Source: an uncultured Bacteroidales bacterium (GTDB lineage Bacteria > Bacteroidota > Bacteroidia > Bacteroidales > UBA932). Taken from it: 64,000 nucleotides of DNA. The notes below the pieces were generated by a model, which saw only the letters and a list, made by a program, of their open reading frames with translations, was not told the origin of the DNA and did not search any database. Shown one piece after another: positions 37,876-46,820 of the stretch. Both the position numbers and the translations under genes were made by a program. The stretch is from NCBI GenBank assembly GCA_900317845.1, contig ONII01000007.1:1-64000 (forward strand), read 5' to 3'. Numbering within the stretch: the stretch's first letter is position 1; the number at the start of each line of letters is the position of its first letter.

Positions 37876-39174
37876 ATGACAGATATTGAATTCAAGTCTC
37901 CGGAAGAGATCAAGGTATTTCAGGAGGGGCTGCTGCAAGAGGCGCTGCAGTACCTTCAGGGGCATTCGCGCTATTATCAGCGGATGTTTGAGAAATACCA
38001 TATAGACATTGACAAAATCCGGACCATCGAGGACCTGCAGAAGATCCCCTTTACGGAAAAGAAGGATTTGCAGCTTTTTAACGAGGAATTCCTGTGCTGC
38101 CCCAAGGCCAAGGTGGTGGACTATGTGACCACTTCCGGAACACTGGGAGACCCGGTTACCTTTGGCTGCACGGAGAAAGACCTGCAGCGGCTTGCCTATA
38201 ACGAAAAAAAGAGCTTTGCCTGCGCCGGTGTAAAACCCGGGGACATTGTCCAGCTCATGACCACCATTGACAAGCGCTTTATGGCCGGCCTGGCCTATTT
38301 TCTGGGCATCCGGGAGCTGGGCGCCAGCATTATCCGCGTGGGCAACGGCATCCCGGAACTGCAGTGGGACACCATCGAGCGCCTGAAACCGGACACCATC
38401 ATGTGTGTGCCGTCGTTCATCCTGCGGCTGGTGCAGTATGCAGAGGAACACGGGATAGACTACAAGAACAGTTCGGTAAAGCGGATTATCGGCATTGGGG
38501 AGGGCCTGAGGGACCAAAACTTTAACCTGAACCTGCTGGGACGCCGCATCAAGGAGAAATGGGATGTGGAGCTCTTTGCCACGTACAGCTCTACGGAAAT
38601 GGGCGCCACCTTCAGCGAATGCCCGTACGGCTGCGGGGGGCATGTACATCCGGAACTCATCATTGTAGAGATTATCGGCGAGGACAATATGCCCGTACCG
38701 GACGGCGAAGTAGGGGAGATTGTGGTTACTACGCTGGGCGTGGAAGGCATGCCGCTGCTGCGGTTCCGAACCGGCGACATGGCCGCCAAAATCACCGGGC
38801 AGTGCCGGTGCGGCCGCTACAGCTACAGGCTCACGCCGCTGGTGGGGCGCAAGAACAACATGATCAAGCTCAAGGGGACTACGCTGTACCCGCCGGCGGT
38901 GAACGACGTGCTGGACAACACACCCTATGTGGAAAACTACGTGGTGATAGTGCAGGACAGCGACGCCGGCACCGACGATGTCCTGGTGCAACTGGGCCTG
39001 AAATACCAGCCGGAGTTCGACCCTGTGAAAGACCTCAAGGACCGTTTCCGCTCCCGCATTCGCGTGGCACCGCGCATCGAGGTGCTTCCCGCGGCGGAAG
39101 TGGCCGCCATCAACTTCCCGGCCAAATCCCGTAAACCCGTGAAATTCATTGACAAACGTGACAAACACATTTGA
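37876..39174 (+). CDS. Phenylacetate-CoA ligase-like adenylate-forming enzyme
   Basis: 432 residues. DYVTTSGTLGDPVTFGCTEKD is the P-loop-like YTSGTTG region, ATYSSTEMGATFSECPYG the substrate/AMP site, FRTGDMAAKITGQCRCGR the A7 region and PLVGRKNNMIKLKGTTLYP the hinge, all typical of PaaK-like ligases. It probably activates an aryl or acyl acid as adenylate for transfer to CoA or ACP, which would suit starter-unit loading in an aryl-polyene pathway. ATG at 37876 is preferred; upstream in-frame codons run through the palindromic element. It overlaps the following acyltransferase. Confidence 0.88.
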   Translation: MTDIEFKSPEEIKVFQEGLLQEALQYLQGHSRYYQRMFEKYHIDIDKIRTIEDLQKIPFTEKKDLQLFNEEFLCCPKAKVVDYVTTSGTLGDPVTFGCTEKDLQRLAYNEKKSFACAGVKPGDIVQLMTTIDKRFMAGLAYFLGIRELGASIIRVGNGIPELQWDTIERLKPDTIMCVPSFILRLVQYAEEHGIDYKNSSVKRIIGIGEGLRDQNFNLNLLGRRIKEKWDVELFATYSSTEMGATFSECPYGCGGHVHPELIIVEIIGEDNMPVPDGEVGEIVVTTLGVEGMPLLRFRTGDMAAKITGQCRCGRYSYRLTPLVGRKNNMIKLKGTTLYPPAVNDVLDNTPYVENYVVIVQDSDAGTDDVLVQLGLKYQPEFDPVKDLKDRFRSRIRVAPRIEVLPAAEVAAINFPAKSRKPVKFIDKRDKHI

Positions 39175-40276
39175 CGATATCCGCCCGTATCTGGACGAAG
39201 AAATCCCTGCAGCCATGCAGCGGATTGTCTCCCACAAGCACTTTCCCCAGGCCTGCGCACTTCTTTTCCCGGACCTGGAGCAAGCGGAAGTGGCGGAACG
39301 CATGCTCAGTTGCCACACGGTAGATGCGTTCCAATGGCGCATCATGTACGAGCTCATCGGGTCCATTGTCCGCCGGACCACCCAAGGACTCACGGTAAGC
39401 GGACTGGACGCCCTGGACAAGGACAAACGCTATTTGTTCGTGTCCAACCACCGGGACATTATGCTGGACGCCGCCTTCTTGCAAAAGTTGCTCGCCGATG
39501 CCGGCCTTCCTACGTCAGAAATCACCTTCGGGGCCAACCTCATGGATGGGCAGCTGCTGATAGACCTGGGACGCTCCAACAAGATGTTCCGCTTTGTAAG
39601 GCCCACCACGGCAAGCTCTTCCCGGGACTTCCTCATCCAAATCCGGCATGTATCGGCCTATATACGCTATGCCATTTGTCAGAAAGGGGAAAGCATATGG
39701 ATTGCCCAGCGCAATGGCCGCACCAAGGACGGACTGGACATGACCGAACAGGGCGTCATCAACATGTTCTGCCTGAGCGGAGGCGAGGACAGGAGTCAGT
39801 CACTGGGAGAACTGCATATTGTACCCGTTGCCATTTCCTACGAATGGGAGCCCTGCGACAAACTCAAGGCGCTGGAACTCTTTGCCCGGGAAAGCGGAGA
39901 GCCGTATGTTAAAAAGCCCGGGGAGGACCTGAACAGCATCCTTACCGGCATTACCCAGCCCAAAGGAAGGGTGCACCTGGCTGCAGGCAAGCCCATTACC
40001 GAGGAAGAACTGCGCCCGTACAGCATGCTGCCAAACGGGGATTTCAACCGGAAAGCAGCCGGCATGATTGACGAGCGCATCACGTCCTTGTATCGGCTCT
40101 ATCCCAACAATTACATTGCGGCATGGATGCTTAGCGGTAAAAAACTGGGCGACTTTACGCCGGAGCAGCAGCAAACATTTGAAGCGCATGTAGGAAAGCA
40201 GGTGCAAGGCTGCCCGGAAAAAGTGAAGGAAATTCTTCTCAAGATTTACGCAAATCCCGTGCTTCGGAACTTGTAA
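39158..40276 (+). CDS. PlsC-like acyltransferase
   Basis: 372 residues from GTG at 39158 (an in-frame TTG lies three codons earlier). The conserved acyltransferase pieces are LFVSNHRDIMLDAAFLQ, ITFGANLMDGQLLIDLGRSNKMF, SIWIAQRNGRTKDG (the FPEGTRS equivalent) and LHIVPVAISYEWEPCDKLK. The block NHRDIMLD has five residues between His and Asp instead of the usual four. It is a peripheral-membrane lipid acyltransferase of a type often seen in Bacteroidota; acceptor unknown. The start overlaps the end of the ligase gene by 17 bp. Confidence 0.8.
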   Translation: MTNTFDDIRPYLDEEIPAAMQRIVSHKHFPQACALLFPDLEQAEVAERMLSCHTVDAFQWRIMYELIGSIVRRTTQGLTVSGLDALDKDKRYLFVSNHRDIMLDAAFLQKLLADAGLPTSEITFGANLMDGQLLIDLGRSNKMFRFVRPTTASSSRDFLIQIRHVSAYIRYAICQKGESIWIAQRNGRTKDGLDMTEQGVINMFCLSGGEDRSQSLGELHIVPVAISYEWEPCDKLKALELFARESGEPYVKKPGEDLNSILTGITQPKGRVHLAAGKPITEEELRPYSMLPNGDFNRKAAGMIDERITSLYRLYPNNYIAAWMLSGKKLGDFTPEQQQTFEAHVGKQVQGCPEKVKEILLKIYANPVLRNL

Positions 40277-40293
40277 ATTTGGGCGCATTGTAC

Positions 40294-40301
40294 TATCTTT
40301 G
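40294..40301 (+). promoter_or_regulatory. -7 promoter box of the nucleoside kinase gene
   Basis: TATCTTTG, 18 bp before the ATG at 40320. Confidence 0.65.
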
Positions 40302-40319
40302 CGACTAAATTTTCTGCTC

Positions 40320-41975
40320 ATGGTACAGGTATACTGCAAGAACACCCAAGAGACCAAGCGTTTTCCGGAAGGGACGTCCCTTCTGCAAATGCTGTCGGAA
40401 TTTGACTGTCATCGTCCCTATCCCATTGTGTCCGCCAAAGTGAACAATGTGTCCCAGGGGCTCAAGTTCAAGGTCTATCAAAATAAGGACATCGAGTTTA
40501 TAGATGTCCGCGAATCGAGCGGCATGCGTGTGTATTGCCGCTCGCTTTGTTTCTTGCTGTACAAGGCCGCATCGGACATGTTCCCGGGCAGCAAGCTGTA
40601 CATGGAACATCCCATCTCGCACGGCTATTTCTGCCACCTGCGCAAAGCGGACGATACGGAAATATCGGCCCAGGACCTTGTGGTGCTGGAGCGGCGCATG
40701 AAAGAGCTGGTAGAAAAAGACATGCCGTTCCATCGCTACGACGTACAAACGGAGCGTGCCATCAAGGAGTTCCGGAAGGCCGGTTATGAAGACAAAGTGA
40801 AGCTCCTGGAAACCAGCGGCGAGGCCTATACGGACTACTATACGCTGGGAGAAACCTCAGACTACTATTATGGCAAACTGGTGCCGTCCACGGGCTATCT
40901 GAAGGTATGGGGCATTATGCCCTACCACGACGGCCTGCTCCTGCAGCTTCCCTCCCGCGAGGACCCTTCCAAGGTGGCCGATTTTGTGGACCAGCCGCGC
41001 ACATACGAGATTTTCAAGGAAGCCCTGCGCTGGAACATCATCATGGGCCTGGCTACGGTTGGCGACGTGAACGAAGCCTTCCTGCACGGCCGTGCCAGCG
41101 AACTCATCCAGATTGCAGAAGCACTGCAGGAAAAAAAGATTGTCAAGATTGCAGAGGAAATCGACCGCCGGTACCGCAGCGAGCATCCGCTCAAAGTGGT
41201 GCTCATCACCGGTCCGTCGTCATCCGGTAAAACCACCTTCTGCAAGCGCCTGTCGGTCCAGCTCAAGGCCTGTGGCCTCAAACCCATGTCCATGAGCACG
41301 GACGACTATTTCGTGAACCGGGCCGATACCCCCAAGTTCCCGGACGGCAGCTACGATTTTGACAATTTTGACACGGTAGACCATGCCCTCATGGAAAGCC
41401 ACATTATGCAGCTCATTGGCGGGGAAGAAGTCAATGTGCCTGAGTATAACTTTGTTACGGGCCTGAGGGAATACAACGGTAAAAGGCTCAAGCTGGGAGA
41501 AGGGTGCATTCTGCTCATCGAGGGCATCCATGCCCTGAATCCGGACCTTACGTCGGACATTCCGGAAAGCGCCAAATTCAAGATTTTCATCAACACGCTT
41601 ACCGGCGCCAACCTGGACAACCACAACTGGATTCCCACCAGCGACAACCGGCTGCTGCGCCGCATCGTGCGCGACTACAACAAAGGCGCCTATACGGCCC
41701 GTGAATCCATTTCCAACTGGCAGAATGTGCTGGATGCGGAAGAAAAATGGATTTATCCTTTCCAGGAAACGGCGGACGTCATGTTCAACAGCGCCTACCT
41801 CATTGAGTTTGCGGTCATGAAAAACCACGCAGAGCCCATCCTGCGCACGGTTCCGCAAAACTGCGCTGAATACGCAGAAGCCCACCGGCTCCTCAAGTTC
41901 ATCCACTACTTTACCCCCGTCCCGGACAAAGAGATTCCGGCAACGTCGCTCCTCAGGGAGTTTATCGGCGGTTAA
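40320..41975 (+). CDS. Uridine kinase-like nucleoside kinase with TGS/tRNA-SAD-like N-terminus
   Basis: 551 residues. The N-terminal 60 residues (VQVYCKNTQETKRFPEGTSL) form a TGS-like ubiquitin fold, followed to about residue 240 by a threonyl-tRNA-synthetase second-additional-domain-like part (HPISHGYFCHL). The kinase starts near residue 290: VVLITGPSSSGKTTFCKRL is Walker A, MSTDDYFVNR the substrate-binding Asp, and LLIEGIHALNPDLT the Walker B region. This arrangement is standard for the Bacteroidota phosphoribulokinase/uridine kinase family. It phosphorylates uridine or cytidine in salvage, probably. It converges with the ACP gene, overlapping by 4 bp. Confidence 0.92.
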   Translation: MVQVYCKNTQETKRFPEGTSLLQMLSEFDCHRPYPIVSAKVNNVSQGLKFKVYQNKDIEFIDVRESSGMRVYCRSLCFLLYKAASDMFPGSKLYMEHPISHGYFCHLRKADDTEISAQDLVVLERRMKELVEKDMPFHRYDVQTERAIKEFRKAGYEDKVKLLETSGEAYTDYYTLGETSDYYYGKLVPSTGYLKVWGIMPYHDGLLLQLPSREDPSKVADFVDQPRTYEIFKEALRWNIIMGLATVGDVNEAFLHGRASELIQIAEALQEKKIVKIAEEIDRRYRSEHPLKVVLITGPSSSGKTTFCKRLSVQLKACGLKPMSMSTDDYFVNRADTPKFPDGSYDFDNFDTVDHALMESHIMQLIGGEEVNVPEYNFVTGLREYNGKRLKLGEGCILLIEGIHALNPDLTSDIPESAKFKIFINTLTGANLDNHNWIPTSDNRLLRRIVRDYNKGAYTARESISNWQNVLDAEEKWIYPFQETADVMFNSAYLIEFAVMKNHAEPILRTVPQNCAEYAEAHRLLKFIHYFTPVPDKEIPATSLLREFIGG

Positions 41976-42205
41976 AGCTTTACCTGGTTCTGTTCCAGGT
42001 AGCCAACGACATCTGCCACGGTTTCAAACTTGGCCAGGGCATGGTCCGGGATAACAATTCCGTACTGGTCCTCAATGCGCATCAGCAGTTGCAGGATATC
42101 CAGGGAATCGGCCCCGAGGTCCTTCTTGATGAGGCTTTGCGGGGTAATTTTGGCGGGGTCCAGCCGGAGCTGTTTGGCCAGGATGGTTTGTACTTTCTCA
42201 AACAT
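41972..42205 (-). CDS. Acyl carrier protein of the FakA-PlsX operon
   Basis: 77 residues. LIKKDLGADSLDILQLLMRIE holds the phosphopantetheine serine, Ser34. It is the last gene of a minus-strand operon whose other members make acyl-phosphate and acyl-ACP, so it is probably the dedicated acceptor of PlsX. It is separated by 5 bp from plsX. Confidence 0.95.
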   Translation of the reverse strand: MFEKVQTILAKQLRLDPAKITPQSLIKKDLGADSLDILQLLMRIEDQYGIVIPDHALAKFETVADVVGYLEQNQVKL

Positions 42206-42210
42206 AGGGA

Positions 42211-43230
42211 TTAGTCTTCGTAATGTTCGTACTTGGCAATTTCTTGTTCAATTTGAGCGGACAGACGGCTTTTTTCCATGCGGTAGGCCTGCTCAATGCA
42301 TTTTTCCACGGCAACGGCCTTGGAGGAGCCGTGTCCTTTAACCACCACCTTTGAAGTGCCCAGAAGCACGCTTCCGCCGTAATTCTGGTAGTTCATGAAC
42401 GCTTTTTCCTCCTGGAACATGCGCCTCATCAGCAGTGCGCCCAGCTTATAGAGCGTGCGGCTATAGATGTCTTTTTTGAGCTTTTTCAGGAGTTCCAGGG
42501 CTGTGCCTTCAGTGGTCTTTACCAGGACATTGCCACTGAAGCCGTCGGCCACCACCACATCATAGCTGCCGGATAGAAGGTCCCGGCTTTCCATATTGCC
42601 CACAAAATGCACAGAAGGGGTTTCCTGCAGAAGCTTGTATGTCTCCTGGCGGAGTTCATCGCCTTTCTCCGCCTCTTTTCCTACGTTAAGCAGCGCCACG
42701 CGGGGATGCTGTACGCCGTACACATTCTCCAGATACAGGCTGGCCATAATGGCAAACTGCCGTAGGTGAGCCGGGGTGACTTCTACATTGGCCCCACTGT
42801 CGCATACGCCCACAAGGCCCCCGTCCATGGTGGGAAGCAGGGGACAGAAGGCCGGACGGATGACGCCGGGGATGCGGCCCAGACGTACCAGGGCGCCGGT
42901 TACCAGGGCACCGGTGGAGCCGGTGGATACCATGCCGGCAATATCGTCCCGGTCCCTGAGCAGGATGATGGCTTTCATCATGGAGGAGTCCCGCTTGAGG
43001 CGCACGACGTCCGTGGGTTTTTCCTCACAGCCAATCACTTCCGGAGCATGGACAATTTCCAGACGGTTTTTGTCGAAGGATTTCCCTTCCAGCTCCTTTT
43101 GCAGGAGGAGCTTGTCGCCGGTGAGCATTACATGCAGGTCCGGGAAGGTGCGCAGCGCAGCCAAAGCGCCTTCTACAGGTGCCTGCGGGCTGTGGTCGCC
43201 GCCAAAACAATCTACCAGGATTTTAATCAT
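42211..43230 (-). CDS. plsX: Acyl-phosphate:ACP acyltransferase PlsX
   Basis: 339 residues. The start IKILVDCFGGDHSPQAPVEG and the motifs KRDSSMMKAIILLRDRDDIAGMVSTGSTGAL, GALVRLGRIPGVIRPAFCPLLP, CDSGANVEV, LLNVGKEAEKGD and VVADGFSGNVLVKTTEG are those of PlsX. It exchanges acyl groups between ACP and phosphate, which feeds phospholipid synthesis or recovers acyl-phosphate made by fatty-acid kinase. The ATG overlaps the upstream stop by 3 bp. An upstream extension is open but not PlsX-like. Confidence 0.97.
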   Translation of the reverse strand: MIKILVDCFGGDHSPQAPVEGALAALRTFPDLHVMLTGDKLLLQKELEGKSFDKNRLEIVHAPEVIGCEEKPTDVVRLKRDSSMMKAIILLRDRDDIAGMVSTGSTGALVTGALVRLGRIPGVIRPAFCPLLPTMDGGLVGVCDSGANVEVTPAHLRQFAIMASLYLENVYGVQHPRVALLNVGKEAEKGDELRQETYKLLQETPSVHFVGNMESRDLLSGSYDVVVADGFSGNVLVKTTEGTALELLKKLKKDIYSRTLYKLGALLMRRMFQEEKAFMNYQNYGGSVLLGTSKVVVKGHGSSKAVAVEKCIEQAYRMEKSRLSAQIEQEIAKYEHYED

Positions 43231-44354
43231 AGGCTCTTTACATATGCGCGATAGCGCTTGCATTCTACCCGCCGGAAACGGCGCCACTGGTTGAGGATAG
43301 CGTAGTTGTCTTCCAGGTTCAGGTTGGTGTCGGCCCACCGGAGAGAGGCATTGTCCCGGAGCATGCGCATGATGGCCAGCGAAAGAGCGCCCGAGACGCC
43401 GCGGTTCAGGTATTCCGGGTCTACGCCCACCAGACACAAGTCTATCACGTCCGGTTTTCTCAGGCACTGAAGGATGCGAAGGAGGGTTCGGGGCGTCAGG
43501 TGCCCGCGGGTACCTTGCAACGCCCGGTTGAGCGAAGGGATGGACAGGCCAAAGCACACGGGGTGTTCGTTCTCGTCCAGAATCATGGCCGCATATCTGG
43601 GGCTTAGCACCAGGCCAAAGTTATCCAGCACCAGCTGGCGCATGCCCGGCGTGAAGGGAACCGTTCCGTACAGGCCCTCATACGACTTGTCAACAAGGTC
43701 GAAGATGCCTTGGGCGTATTTTTTCAGGAGTTCCTTGCCGCTTTTGGCAGTGCCAAAATGGAGTTTGTAGCGGCGGAAGATAAACTGCACCACCTGATCC
43801 AGCTCTTGCAGGGCCTCCTCGCTTTCCGGCCCGTAAAGCCGGCTGCAGGTCCAGTCTATCTCCTTGCGGAAGCCCAGCTGTTCTACGTGGGCTTTGTAAT
43901 AAGGGAAATTGTAGGTTTGCTCAAAGGTGGAAGGTTCTTCAAAGCCCTCTACCAGCATGCCTTCCCTTTCCAGATCCGAGTAGTTCAGGGGGCCCACCAG
44001 CGTGTCCATGCCCTGTGCCCTGGCCCAGTCTTCCAAGGCCTGGAACAGGGCCCGGGAAACCTCCAGGTCATCGATGGCGTCGAAGCGGGTGAAGCGGCAG
44101 CGTTTTTCCTTGTTTTTAGCGTTGGCATCCTTCTGGATAATGCCCTGGATGCGCCCCACGGGTTTCCCATCCCTATAGGCCAGGAAGAAAACGCTGTCAC
44201 AGGAAGCGTTGTACACGTAGTCTTTCCGGAACATCTTTTTCTCGTCGCTATACAGCGGCGGGATATAATAGGGGTTTCCGCTGTACAAATCCAGCGGAAA
44301 GTTCAGGAACGCCTTCTGCTCCTGCTTGGTGATGACAGTCCGGACCGTGACCAT
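43227..44354 (-). CDS. GNAT-fold acyltransferase-like protein (YghO type)
   Basis: 375 residues. The N-terminal part (FLNFPLDLYSGNPYYIPPLY, FFLAYRDGKPVGRIQGIIQ) and the middle segment GPLNYSDLEREGMLVEGFEE are typical of the large GNAT-related YghO-like family, and the C-terminal half (DVIDLCLVGVDPEYLNRGVS) repeats a GNAT acetyl-CoA-binding pattern V.P...R.G.S.. . The acyl acceptor is unknown. Lying between FakB and PlsX, an acyl-ACP- or acyl-CoA-dependent N-acyltransferase is the likely role. It begins 3 bp after the DegV gene and overlaps plsX. Confidence 0.75.
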   Translation of the reverse strand: MVTVRTVITKQEQKAFLNFPLDLYSGNPYYIPPLYSDEKKMFRKDYVYNASCDSVFFLAYRDGKPVGRIQGIIQKDANAKNKEKRCRFTRFDAIDDLEVSRALFQALEDWARAQGMDTLVGPLNYSDLEREGMLVEGFEEPSTFEQTYNFPYYKAHVEQLGFRKEIDWTCSRLYGPESEEALQELDQVVQFIFRRYKLHFGTAKSGKELLKKYAQGIFDLVDKSYEGLYGTVPFTPGMRQLVLDNFGLVLSPRYAAMILDENEHPVCFGLSIPSLNRALQGTRGHLTPRTLLRILQCLRKPDVIDLCLVGVDPEYLNRGVSGALSLAIMRMLRDNASLRWADTNLNLEDNYAILNQWRRFRRVECKRYRAYVKSL

Positions 44355-44357
44355 GAT

Positions 44358-45224
44358 TTAACGGTGCATCGCGTGGAAACACACGCCTACGCCGTTGGGG
44401 CCGCAGTGGCTGCCGGCGGTGGGGTTCACGTCCACGTACACAATTTGCTGTTTGCCGTATTTTTCTTCTATCATCCGGCCCACCTCATGGGCAATCTCCG
44501 GGGCATCGCTATGGCCGATACAGATGCGGTGGGCGGCAATGTCCTCGCCCAGTTCGCCCACTTTGTCCACCAGGAAATCCAGCGCTTTGGCACGTCCTTT
44601 GGCCGTTCCAATGCTCACCATCTTGCCTTCCTCGCTCATGTAGATGAGGGGGCGTACGCCAATGAGGGTACCCATGGTGGCGGCAAGGCCGCTCACACGG
44701 CCGCTGCGGCGGAAGAATTTAAGGTCATCGGCAAAAAAATACATGGCGAACTTGTCCACTTCCGTGCGGGCCCATTCCAGCACCTGGTCCAGTGTTTTCC
44801 CGGCTTTTACCAGGTCACCCACCTCACGCACAATGGCATAGCTGAGGGTGGTAATGCCTTTGGTGTCTATCTCCTCGAAGCGCGTGCCGGGATATTTTTT
44901 CTTAAGCGTGGCAACGGCCTGGTCCATGGCGTCGAAGGTGTTGGTCATCGCGCGCGAGAAATGCACATACAGGATGTCGTTCCCAGCCACGAAGTCGCGG
45001 ATGAAGTAGTTGATATACTGCTCTTTGGAGATGGCGCTGGTGGTGGGAAGGACGCCTCCGCGAAGGGTGTCGTAGAAGGCGTGCGCATCGAAGCTGTCAA
45101 AATCCACATACGGATACGTGGTTTTTGCGTCGATGCTGTAGGGCATCGAAATGAGCGTATAACCGTACTCGGCCGCCAGAGCGGGCGTCATGTCGGTATC
45201 GGTGTCGGTGTAAATCTTTAACAT
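44358..45224 (-). CDS. DegV family fatty acid-binding protein (FakB-like)
   Basis: 288 residues. LKIYTDTDTDMTPALAAEYG, LPTTSAISKEQYINYF, YVHFSRAMTNTFDAM, FRRSGRVSGLAATMGTLIGVRPLI and IGHSDAPEIAHEV are the DegV/FakB motifs, with the fatty-acid-binding Thr-Ser, the Arg of SGRVSG and the His of GHSD. FakB holds a fatty acid while FakA phosphorylates it. It overlaps the FakA-like gene by 7 bp, strongly supporting a working pair. Confidence 0.92.
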   Translation of the reverse strand: MLKIYTDTDTDMTPALAAEYGYTLISMPYSIDAKTTYPYVDFDSFDAHAFYDTLRGGVLPTTSAISKEQYINYFIRDFVAGNDILYVHFSRAMTNTFDAMDQAVATLKKKYPGTRFEEIDTKGITTLSYAIVREVGDLVKAGKTLDQVLEWARTEVDKFAMYFFADDLKFFRRSGRVSGLAATMGTLIGVRPLIYMSEEGKMVSIGTAKGRAKALDFLVDKVGELGEDIAAHRICIGHSDAPEIAHEVGRMIEEKYGKQQIVYVDVNPTAGSHCGPNGVGVCFHAMHR

Positions 45225-46816
45225 AATACCAGAATATAATCGTAAACGGGTTGTCCGCCATCAAGGAGAATGACCTCCGTACGCGGATAGGTTTTTTCGA
45301 GGGTGCTTTTGAGTTGTGCTGCTTCCGCCGAAGGGACCGGGGCCCCCTGCAGGAGCATGAGGATATCGGCACTGCCGGCGTTTAGCCTGGCGGCCAAATC
45401 CTGTGCCGCTTGTATGCGGCTGGGGTGGGCGGTCAGGATGTCTTTGCCGCTGAAGCCGATATAGTCTCCTTTGTGGGCTTCTGCCGTGTCACGGATGGCT
45501 TGGCAGATGTGGCCGGTGGTAACCGATGCGGCTGCCTCTGCGAGGGACTGAACCAGCTGGTCTGTAGGAAGTTCCGCATCCAGGTTGGCCAGGGAAAAAT
45601 ACCCTTCGCCGAGCGTACGGGTGGGAATGACTTCTACGCGGGCATCTTTGTACAGGCTGGCGGCCTGCCTTGCGGTGAGAAGGATGTTGCCGTTGTTGGG
45701 GAAAACCAGGATGGTGTCTGCCGCGGCCTGGTCAAAGGCTTCCAGGAAGCGTTCTACCGGCGGATTCATGGTTTGACCGCCTTCGATGACCACATCGGCC
45801 CCCATTTCCTTGAAGGTTTCCGTGAGGCCTTTGCCGGCGGCCACGGTAACCGTTCCCAGGGCTTTGCGGCTGCGTTTGAAACGCGTTTCCATGTGGTTCT
45901 CATGGTGCTGAAGGGTCATGTTCTCTACCTTGACGGTGAGAAATTCGCCCCACTCGCGGCACTTGCTGAGCACCGCGCCCGGGTCCTGGGTGTGGATGTG
46001 CACCTTTACGATGCTGCCGTCGCGGAAAAACACCAGGGAATCCCCTTGGGCTAGCAGCCAATCCTTGATGATGCGCTCGTCAAAGGTGTCAGGATTCACT
46101 TTGGCGCGCTGCAGGCGGAGGAGAAACTCCGTGCAGTAACCATACTCCAGGACACTGTCTTCCGTGAAGGCGTTCAAGTCCAGGCCGGGCATGGTGGGGG
46201 CGCCGCTTGCATTACCTACGTCTTCGACCGGGTGTCTCCCTTCCAGCGCCATCCGCATCCCTTCCGCAATACACACAAGGCCTGCGCCGCCGCTGTCCAC
46301 TACGCCGGCTTTTTTGAGCACATCCAACTGCTCCGGCGTGTGTTCCAGGGCCGTTTCCATAGCGGCAATCCACCGGTCCAGATAGGCTTCAAGGGTAGCG
46401 GCGTCCTGTGCGCCCGCAACGCCTTCCCGAAGCACGGTGAGGATGGTGCCTTCCACCGGCTGCGAAACGGCGCGATAGGCTTCATCCACAGCTTGTTGCA
46501 TGGCGCTACAGAAGGTGGGCATATCGGCCTTATCCCTTCCTTTTACGCCTTTGGCGATGCCGGCAAAGATGCGGGAGAGGATAACACCGGAATTGCCGCG
46601 GGCGCCCAGCAGCATGCCACGGGCTACGGAATCGGCCATTTCCGTCAGGCTGGAACCGCAGGCATGGGTGCCGGCCTCTATGGTCATGAACATGTTGTCT
46701 CCTGTGTCTCCGTCCGGGATGGGGAACACATTGAGGTCGTTGATACGCTGGCGGTTCCGGGAAAGGTTGGCGGCACCGCCACAAATCAGGTTCAGGTACA
46801 GTTCTGCGTCCAGCAT
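45218..46816 (-). CDS. fakA: Fatty-acid kinase FakA-like (DhaL/DAK2 domain)
   Basis: 532 residues. The N-terminal DhaL kinase domain (about 1-200) has NDLNVFPIPDGDTGDNM for Mg-ATP, GARGNSGVILSRI and VVDSGGAGL. The middle domain has EYGYCTEFLLRL and HIHTQDPGAVL, and the C-terminal domain (about 320-532) is DegV-like (VTVAAGKGL, GGQTMNPPVERF, VFPNNGNI, TRTLGEGYFSLA). This is the YloV/FakA layout and length. It phosphorylates FakB-bound fatty acid to acyl-phosphate. It starts 4 bp after the MMPL exporter gene. Confidence 0.9.
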   Translation of the reverse strand: MLDAELYLNLICGGAANLSRNRQRINDLNVFPIPDGDTGDNMFMTIEAGTHACGSSLTEMADSVARGMLLGARGNSGVILSRIFAGIAKGVKGRDKADMPTFCSAMQQAVDEAYRAVSQPVEGTILTVLREGVAGAQDAATLEAYLDRWIAAMETALEHTPEQLDVLKKAGVVDSGGAGLVCIAEGMRMALEGRHPVEDVGNASGAPTMPGLDLNAFTEDSVLEYGYCTEFLLRLQRAKVNPDTFDERIIKDWLLAQGDSLVFFRDGSIVKVHIHTQDPGAVLSKCREWGEFLTVKVENMTLQHHENHMETRFKRSRKALGTVTVAAGKGLTETFKEMGADVVIEGGQTMNPPVERFLEAFDQAAADTILVFPNNGNILLTARQAASLYKDARVEVIPTRTLGEGYFSLANLDAELPTDQLVQSLAEAAASVTTGHICQAIRDTAEAHKGDYIGFSGKDILTAHPSRIQAAQDLAARLNAGSADILMLLQGAPVPSAEAAQLKSTLEKTYPRTEVILLDGGQPVYDYILVLC

Positions 46817-46820
46817 AGGT

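Noticed and set aside
37810-39426. A 538-codon open frame on the minus strand opposite the ligase gene
   Set aside because: It spans two real + strand genes and shows no family pattern.
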